A stretch of DNA of 41,230 bases from a virus, in IMG/VR virus record IMGVR_UViG_3300009786_000003, positions 1-41,230 of that record, one strand, 5' to 3'. The notes under the pieces are model-generated. The model was not told where the DNA came from. It was given only the letters and a program-made list of their open reading frames with translations, and ran no database searches. Shown here piece after piece: positions 36,514 to 41,230 of this stretch. A program made the position numbers and the translations under genes. Position 1 is the first letter of the stretch. Every line of letters begins with the position of its first letter.

Positions 36514-39023
36514 CAGCGGTCCTGTGTATTCATCTGTGACATGAACGCCTGTATCGTTGTCGGCAACGGTTTATCCTGCCGATAGAAGACATGGTTATCC
36601 GAACTATACCCACCATCCCACTCAACTTCAACGTCGCCAGTGTAGAGGGGGACCGCCGTGTCCATGGCGTCACCGCCCTCACGGAAGACGATGTTATCGA
36701 GGTTATCGACATCTGGGCCAACCGCTCCCCCAAGCGACTGGAACAACCGCACGATGACCCGGTGTATCCGACTCAGTTTGCCCTGTGCCGTGCCGTCCTT
36801 GGCACCATCATCGGGCCTCAGAGTCTCAATGTCGGAGTTGTAGGCGAGACCGACTTGCGCCCGCGTGGTGGAGCGATCCAGCGTTATGGCGCCCGATGCC
36901 ACAGTCTTGACGGGATGAGTGGCGCCTTCCGATAGGATTGAAACAACCTGTCCCTCAAGATGAGTTAGACCCGAAATGGTCGAGACTTCCTTTCGTACCT
37001 CACCGGCGCTGTTGTAAGCAGTGAAGGCACTGGCATCGATGGCGGGGTGAATATCACCGCCCGATGTGTAGGTGGTGAACCCGGTGCCATTAACGCCCGA
37101 TAGCTGAAATGTGTTATCCGCCTTATTAGCCACCGTGTAACCCAACCCGTTCAGTTCGGTCATGCCACCAGCGTTGAAGATGGCGATCTCATCACCATTC
37201 GCCAGACCGTGTGCGACAGCGGTGATCACCACCGGGTTCGCCGCTGTCGCAGCGGTAACTTGAGGGGCGATCTTGATCTTGCTGAACAACTCGAAGTCGT
37301 TCGTCTGTTTGTTGGCGATCTTGTAATTATTGTCGTTGACCTGGGTCATCCCGACAACCTCAAGAATACGAACATCGTCATCGTTACTGAAACCGTGCGA
37401 TGTCGCCGTCACAACTGGCGGCTTGGCGGCAGTGATACCAGTAATGGTAACGGGGTTATCCAGCGTCAGACCACTATCAACGAAGAACGCATCCTCTTGG
37501 TCGCGGCCTTCCGTCCAGAACGGCTTGAGATATTCGATATACCGTTTCGTGCCGCCATTTATGTATCGGTTGACAACAATGAAGACCTCATCGGCATCAC
37601 CAGCCGTGTTCGGTATCACCGCCACACTCTCAACCTTGGCCTGAGTAACACCCGCGCTATCGCTGACGCCGCCAACAATATGTTTATGCCAACCCACTAC
37701 GGACTGATTACGGTCATAGGTCAACGCGATCAATGTACCATCCGTCAAGACGCACCAGACAATAGACTGAGGCTCCGACTGATACGCCATCTCAACAATG
37801 CCGGTACGAGTAATATGTTCGGCGACTAATGTCAGATCGGGTGCCTTGAACCCGTCATCCTCAAACAGATAAGCGAGTTCCCTGACCTTCAACTTAGACC
37901 GCTGAACAAACAGCAACGCCCTGCCCGCTCGAACAGGCGCGATGTCTGCACTGCCATAAGCGGTTGACCTCTTCGACTGAATGTTCTCTGGCGTCACCAA
38001 CGTACCAGCATCAGACGCACGAACGAGCCATTCGCCGCCTACCGTGCCAACAAGCAACCCCTTCTCATCGTCATTCATCCAGATGATATTATTAACCTGA
38101 TCAGCGGATAGTGTATTTGTCATGGCGTGGTCAGCGGCAACCGTTGCGTCTGGAGTGGTGGGTGCCATGTTCTCAAAGTCACCTGTGCGACTAATATCCA
38201 CCCGCTGTGGTGTATCAACCCCACCGCCAAAGGCGAGACGGTTCTGGTGGAACGTGGAAGCGGCAGGAAACCCCGTGGTGGTTGACCACACTCCCAGGCG
38301 CCAATTAATTGTTGCCGTCGTTGCCGATGCGTTAGGGCCGTCAATGGTAGCAGTAACATGCGTGGTGTCGGCACGGGCCGTAATCGTCAACCATGTCCAG
38401 TTCGCCGCTGCGTCTTTCCACCGGATCAACCGCCCAATGTCAGTGGCTAGAAACCCATCGCCGCCGTTGATGCCCGCTACCGCCGATGCCGTGACGGTCA
38501 CTGACCCCGAAGTCGCCGACAACCCAAGCGTAGTTGCCGTGACATTGGTGTTGAGGTACGGGCCATCAAGGAACGTCAGATCAGTGATTGTCCACGCGGT
38601 GTCCGATGTTCTGGTGATCTTCCGGGGCTTATATGAGGGGTGCGTGACATACAGCGTATCGGCGCTCTGAGTGAACTTCAATTGAAACAGATGGGCTGTC
38701 AGGTAAGTGGTTGTCAACTCAGTGACCGAGCCAACCTGTGCGTTGTCCTTGATGAACCGGCAGTAGGTATTGCCGAACTGAATAATGTACGCCTGGGTGG
38801 TAGAGAACTCGAACCGGACAATCCTAGTCGATAAGGAACTGGTCTTGACCTCAGTGATGTGGACCGTACCGGGGCGCCGCTCAATCGGACCTTGGATCAA
38901 CGGGACGAAGTTCTTACAGACCTTCAGCCCGGTCTTGTACTTGTCAAGGTCGGGCCGGCCATAGAGCAACGGAGAAATCTCGCCCCCATTGAAATTCGAC
39001 TGAATGGCTGAGACTTTTGCCAC
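36513..39023 (-). CDS. Tail tubular protein B (nozzle), gp12-like
   Basis: An 836-aa protein forming the distal tail nozzle. The opening is characteristic: IQSNFNGGEISPLLYGRPDL (residues about 7-26) then KNFVPLIQGPIERRPGT. Near residues 525-640 two repeats with the pattern VTATSHGFSNDDDVRI and VITAVAHGLANGDEIAIFNA, each followed by a KIANKQ or TVANKAD segment, resemble FCCH-type domains often inserted in phage tail proteins. It starts five bases after the tubular A stop and overlaps the gp13-like gene at its end. Confidence 0.93.
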   Translation of the reverse strand: MAKVSAIQSNFNGGEISPLLYGRPDLDKYKTGLKVCKNFVPLIQGPIERRPGTVHITEVKTSSLSTRIVRFEFSTTQAYIIQFGNTYCRFIKDNAQVGSVTELTTTYLTAHLFQLKFTQSADTLYVTHPSYKPRKITRTSDTAWTITDLTFLDGPYLNTNVTATTLGLSATSGSVTVTASAVAGINGGDGFLATDIGRLIRWKDAAANWTWLTITARADTTHVTATIDGPNASATTATINWRLGVWSTTTGFPAASTFHQNRLAFGGGVDTPQRVDISRTGDFENMAPTTPDATVAADHAMTNTLSADQVNNIIWMNDDEKGLLVGTVGGEWLVRASDAGTLVTPENIQSKRSTAYGSADIAPVRAGRALLFVQRSKLKVRELAYLFEDDGFKAPDLTLVAEHITRTGIVEMAYQSEPQSIVWCVLTDGTLIALTYDRNQSVVGWHKHIVGGVSDSAGVTQAKVESVAVIPNTAGDADEVFIVVNRYINGGTKRYIEYLKPFWTEGRDQEDAFFVDSGLTLDNPVTITGITAAKPPVVTATSHGFSNDDDVRILEVVGMTQVNDNNYKIANKQTNDFELFSKIKIAPQVTAATAANPVVITAVAHGLANGDEIAIFNAGGMTELNGLGYTVANKADNTFQLSGVNGTGFTTYTSGGDIHPAIDASAFTAYNSAGEVRKEVSTISGLTHLEGQVVSILSEGATHPVKTVASGAITLDRSTTRAQVGLAYNSDIETLRPDDGAKDGTAQGKLSRIHRVIVRLFQSLGGAVGPDVDNLDNIVFREGGDAMDTAVPLYTGDVEVEWDGGYSSDNHVFYRQDKPLPTTIQAFMSQMNTQDR

Positions 39024-39026
39024 GGG

Positions 39027-39623
39027 TCAAAGTCTCGCCAGAACCCAGGTGTCTTCCGGTGCCTCTTGAGGTGGGCGCTCAAAGGCATTCGCCTTCTTCG
39101 CTTCATCTTTTGCGACCTTATACCGCCCTTCCGCGTTGGCTTTCTTGGTGTTTGATTGTGTGATCTTCTCTGCCACATCCATTGCGATCCGCGAAACTAA
39201 CAGATCAACAAAGAGAGTATCAAAGTCATTTGGATCAGTGACGGTCTTGAGGTAGACAATATCAAGCCGGGACTTGTCATTCGTAAGGATTTTACGCCCT
39301 TCAATTTGCCAATCGATGCTGGCGTCGATACCACCTAACGTAACGGAAGTGTTAGCGACACTCCGTGCCGGTAACAACCGAACATAGTCGGATGGTAACG
39401 AGAAGGCGTTAGCGAACCCAAATGAGGGCGCGGTGCTATCGGCGGCGATCTGCGCTCTCGTTCGAGCAAAACTCCAGGGGTGTGAACGGAGTTCGCTATC
39501 CCTAGCGTGGTTGTAGACCCGGTTGCACTCTCGACCAGCGGTGCTGTCTTCGGCTAGTGACGTAATCGATTTCGCACCTAACCGCTGAAGAGCGAGATTG
39601 CAGATACCAACTGCGTCAGTCAT
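39027..39623 (-). CDS. Tail tubular protein A (gatekeeper), gp11-like
   Basis: A 198-aa protein of the T7 gp11 family, which forms the adaptor ring between portal and nozzle. Recognisable sequence: CNLALQRLGAKSITSLAEDS (about 8-27), RECNRVYNHARDSELRSHPW and SFARTRA, FSLPSDYVRLLPA near 73-85. The C-terminus is Lys/Ala/Glu-rich and helical. Length is normal. It is separated from the decoration-type gene by a strong hairpin. Confidence 0.92.
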   Translation of the reverse strand: MTDAVGICNLALQRLGAKSITSLAEDSTAGRECNRVYNHARDSELRSHPWSFARTRAQIAADSTAPSFGFANAFSLPSDYVRLLPARSVANTSVTLGGIDASIDWQIEGRKILTNDKSRLDIVYLKTVTDPNDFDTLFVDLLVSRIAMDVAEKITQSNTKKANAEGRYKVAKDEAKKANAFERPPQEAPEDTWVLARL

Positions 39624-39645
39624 CTAACGCCCCGCTCTCAGGATG

Positions 39646-39675
39646 TTGGGCGGGAAGTTATGACTTCCCGCCCAA
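39646..39675 (-). terminator. Strong hairpin between decoration and tubular A genes
   Basis: TTGGGCGGGAAGT pairs perfectly with ACTTCCCGCCCAA around a 4-nt loop. No T-run follows, so efficient Rho-independent termination is unlikely. T7-like phages commonly place a leaky terminator after the capsid gene so that capsid is made in excess of tail proteins, and this hairpin may serve that end. Confidence 0.7.
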
Positions 39676-39680
39676 TCAAG

Positions 39681-40145
39681 TTAGTCAAGAACCCATTTCA
39701 TCGTGAGTTCGATTGTACCGGTGCCAGCGGCGCCGGCAATAACCACGGTTATAGGGATGCCATCTCCGTTAGCATCAACAATCGTGTTCCTGCCTAGAGC
39801 AGAGGTCGCTGCGATGCCAACCGAAGTGATCGAAGTCGAAGCCGCCGCTGCCTTCCACTCGTCAACATCGAGAGCCACCACGGTCCCGGCACTATTGGTA
39901 TAGGCCGCGTGACCAACCGACAAGGTCGTACTGCCCCCAAGAGCGTCATGTACAAGTTCCCCCGAAAGAACACGAGCGTCATTCGGAAGGTTGAACATCT
40001 CGATCACAGAGTCAGCGGCCAGGGAAGCAGCTTCGTAAAGAGCATACGAGACACGGACGCGCCCCGCATGTTCCGATGGGATAATCTTCGTCTTGGGTGA
40101 ATCTTGATCCCATTTAGTCTTTTGAACGCTATATACGGTTGCCAT
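39681..40145 (-). CDS. Capsid-associated protein, decoration or stabiliser candidate (154 aa)
   Basis: A beta-rich, Ala/Thr/Val-rich protein following the major capsid gene by three bases. Sequence such as ARVLSGELVHDALGGSTTLS and VGHAAYTNSAGTVVALDVDE suggests a compact beta-sandwich; there is no signal, membrane or catalytic motif. Genes in this place in related podoviruses encode head decoration or small head proteins. Assignment is by position and composition. Confidence 0.75.
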   Translation of the reverse strand: MATVYSVQKTKWDQDSPKTKIIPSEHAGRVRVSYALYEAASLAADSVIEMFNLPNDARVLSGELVHDALGGSTTLSVGHAAYTNSAGTVVALDVDEWKAAAASTSITSVGIAATSALGRNTIVDANGDGIPITVVIAGAAGTGTIELTMKWVLD

Positions 40146-40148
40146 GAC

Positions 40149-41015
40149 TTATGCCTCCGAACAGGTGATGGCGACAACCTTCTTTTCCTCAACCCGTGTC
40201 GCGCCGAAAGTTCCTTTGACGTAGACCTGAGTAGAGTAAGACTTGTCGTCACGCTCAGTGATCCTGGCGTTAATGTCGTTCCAGACGCCAAGATGTAAGC
40301 CCGACTTCGCCCAGCAAATCGCGGTACGGTCAGTACCCGAAAGCGCAAGACGCTGACTGTCGATAAAGTTGAAGCCCATGAACGACTTGATTCGGCCATC
40401 AACAAGAACCGGCTTGTTGGTGTAGTCCAGACTGATTGCCTGAGTCTGACCAAGCAGATCGTCATGTTGTTGGGCGCCGATGGCGCAGTACAAAGACTCG
40501 CTGTCCACATCGACTTCTGCCGCGATGAGCAACTGCATGGCCTCGCGTAGTTTGACAACAGTCAGGCCACCGGCTGTAGTACCCGCCGTCTGACCGGCAG
40601 GGAAGGCTGTTGAGGTTGTACCGTTCTCACCGGTCAGGGATGTACCTGTCGCGGCGGCAACGATGAGATCGTCCATTGCCCGGCCCAGGCTCATGGCGCC
40701 GTTAATGGCGTATGGGCTGGTAGGATCGGCAATAACACGAAGTTTGTCTTGATCGTCAATCAAATCCGCCCACTCATAATCCGTGGGGAATACCCACCGG
40801 CGGTCATGAGGGGTCTCAATGAGTGGCGTATCGGCATGACGGGTGGTGCGTTCTTGTGCGGTCACCGCGCCAATCTGATTTACGGCAGCACCCGACTTGC
40901 CATGATAGCTGTCTTCCATAACAGCACTACGAAACTTCGATCCGCGCTGTTGGAGCAACAACTCAACCGTGGACTTATAGTCAATTACTGACCAGTCTAG
41001 GATTTCGTTGGACAT
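40149..41015 (-). CDS. Major capsid protein
   Basis: A 288-aa protein with the features of the podovirus capsid family (Phage_capsid_2-like). An N-arm with YKSTVELLLQQRGSKFRSAV (about 13-32) is followed by DRRWVFPTDYEWADLIDDQD (about 71-90), SPYAINGAMSLGRAMDDLIV, a variable loop TGENGTTSTAFPAGQ near 125-139, and a C-terminal FGATRVEEKKVVAI. It should adopt the HK97 fold and make up the icosahedral shell. A GAGCGAGG Shine-Dalgarno lies upstream within an inverted-repeat leader. Confidence 0.93.
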   Translation of the reverse strand: MSNEILDWSVIDYKSTVELLLQQRGSKFRSAVMEDSYHGKSGAAVNQIGAVTAQERTTRHADTPLIETPHDRRWVFPTDYEWADLIDDQDKLRVIADPTSPYAINGAMSLGRAMDDLIVAAATGTSLTGENGTTSTAFPAGQTAGTTAGGLTVVKLREAMQLLIAAEVDVDSESLYCAIGAQQHDDLLGQTQAISLDYTNKPVLVDGRIKSFMGFNFIDSQRLALSGTDRTAICWAKSGLHLGVWNDINARITERDDKSYSTQVYVKGTFGATRVEEKKVVAITCSEA

Positions 41016-41017
41016 AA

Positions 41018-41066
41018 GGATAAGCCTCGCTCTTGTCCGTTAAAACAATAAGCTACTGGCTTATCC
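41018..41066. promoter_or_regulatory. Capsid gene leader with inverted repeat
   Basis: GGATAAGCC (41018-41026) and GGCTTATCC (41058-41066) can pair around a 31-nt loop. The first arm lies directly between the Shine-Dalgarno and the ATG of the capsid gene, so pairing could influence capsid translation. The gene-free region from here round the circle to position 100 is about 190 bases. It should contain a promoter, but I could not assign one with confidence. Confidence 0.5.
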
Positions 41067-41107
41067 GCAAAGGAGCGGGACCATTACTCAGGTTTTATAG
41101 CCGGCCC

Positions 41108-41230
41108 AACACGGGTTATCGGCGGTTACCTTTTCAACATCACAGCATGTGATGCGCTCGGTGAAGTAGTGACCTTATTGCGAATGTGATCAAGACGCAA
41201 CAACTTTTTACAGATTAAACTTACTGCGCC
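41108..41230. repeat. Terminal direct repeat, right copy (circular overlap)
   Basis: Exact copy of the first 123 bases. Removing it gives a closed circle of 41,107 bases in which the late operon runs uninterrupted from scaffold to capsid. Confidence 0.95.

Noticed and set aside
37209-37829. 206-aa plus-strand ORF opposite tail tubular B
   Set aside because: Antisense shadow inside a recognised structural gene.
1-41230. tRNA genes, integrase, attachment sites or phage RNA polymerase
   Set aside because: None could be recognised on either strand; absence by eye is not proof for tRNAs.

Overview
The window is one complete, circularly assembled genome of a tailed phage with a short T7-like tail (podovirus). 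The first 123 bases recur exactly as the last 123, so the unique genome is about 41.1 kb. The repeat falls between the scaffold block and the capsid gene, inside the structural operon, so it looks like an assembly overlap rather than physical ends. No tRNA, rRNA, integrase, CRISPR array or phage RNA polymerase was seen. The host is probably an alphaproteobacterium, because several genes resemble families common in that class (GapR/DUF2312, DUF2800, DUF2815, a Bbp19-like head protein). Without an integrase the phage looks virulent and dependent on host RNA polymerase.

Layout: two large blocks converge near 21.12 kb and diverge near 6.95 kb. The late block lies on the minus strand and wraps through the contig ends. 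Read in transcription order it holds a small-terminase candidate, an HNH endonuclease, the large terminase and a terminator. Then come two proline/glycine-rich small proteins, portal, Bbp19-like protein, a 34-aa basic protein, scaffold, a 72-aa protein, capsid, a decoration-type protein, tail tubular A and B, the gp13/14/15/16-like internal virion proteins and the tail fibre. After the fibre sits an array of three alternating fibre-tip/small-partner gene pairs, then a cluster of small membrane proteins with holin and endolysin, a lipoprotein and two overlapping zinc-ribbon miniproteins.

The early block lies on the plus strand. From 7.0 to 10.3 kb it has small accessory genes. Most are preceded by an unusual leader made of a strong hairpin at the previous stop codon, (AACC)n and a Shine-Dalgarno sequence. 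Next is a 280-bp gene-free stretch with ten TGATGCGC iterons, a perfect 20-bp palindrome and a GC-rich hairpin, the best replication-origin candidate. A primase-polymerase/helicase gene follows in the opposite orientation, with a plus-strand terminator in its leader.

From 12.6 to 21.1 kb the plus-strand genes are densely overlapped: an HTH-like regulator, a RuvC-like resolvase, an SNF2 helicase, a DUF2800 nuclease split over two frames, a DUF2815 single-strand DNA-binding protein, a more AT-rich Mom-like DNA-modification gene, a GapR-like protein and a family B DNA polymerase. Together these make a largely self-contained replication, recombination and DNA-modification set joined to a T7-type virion.

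The points most worth a second look are the iteron origin, the repeated hairpin-(AACC)n leaders, the triplicated tail-tip modules, the frame-split DUF2800 nuclease, the Mom-like gene, and several very small genes found by eye (18, 29, 34, 42, 44 and 53 aa).
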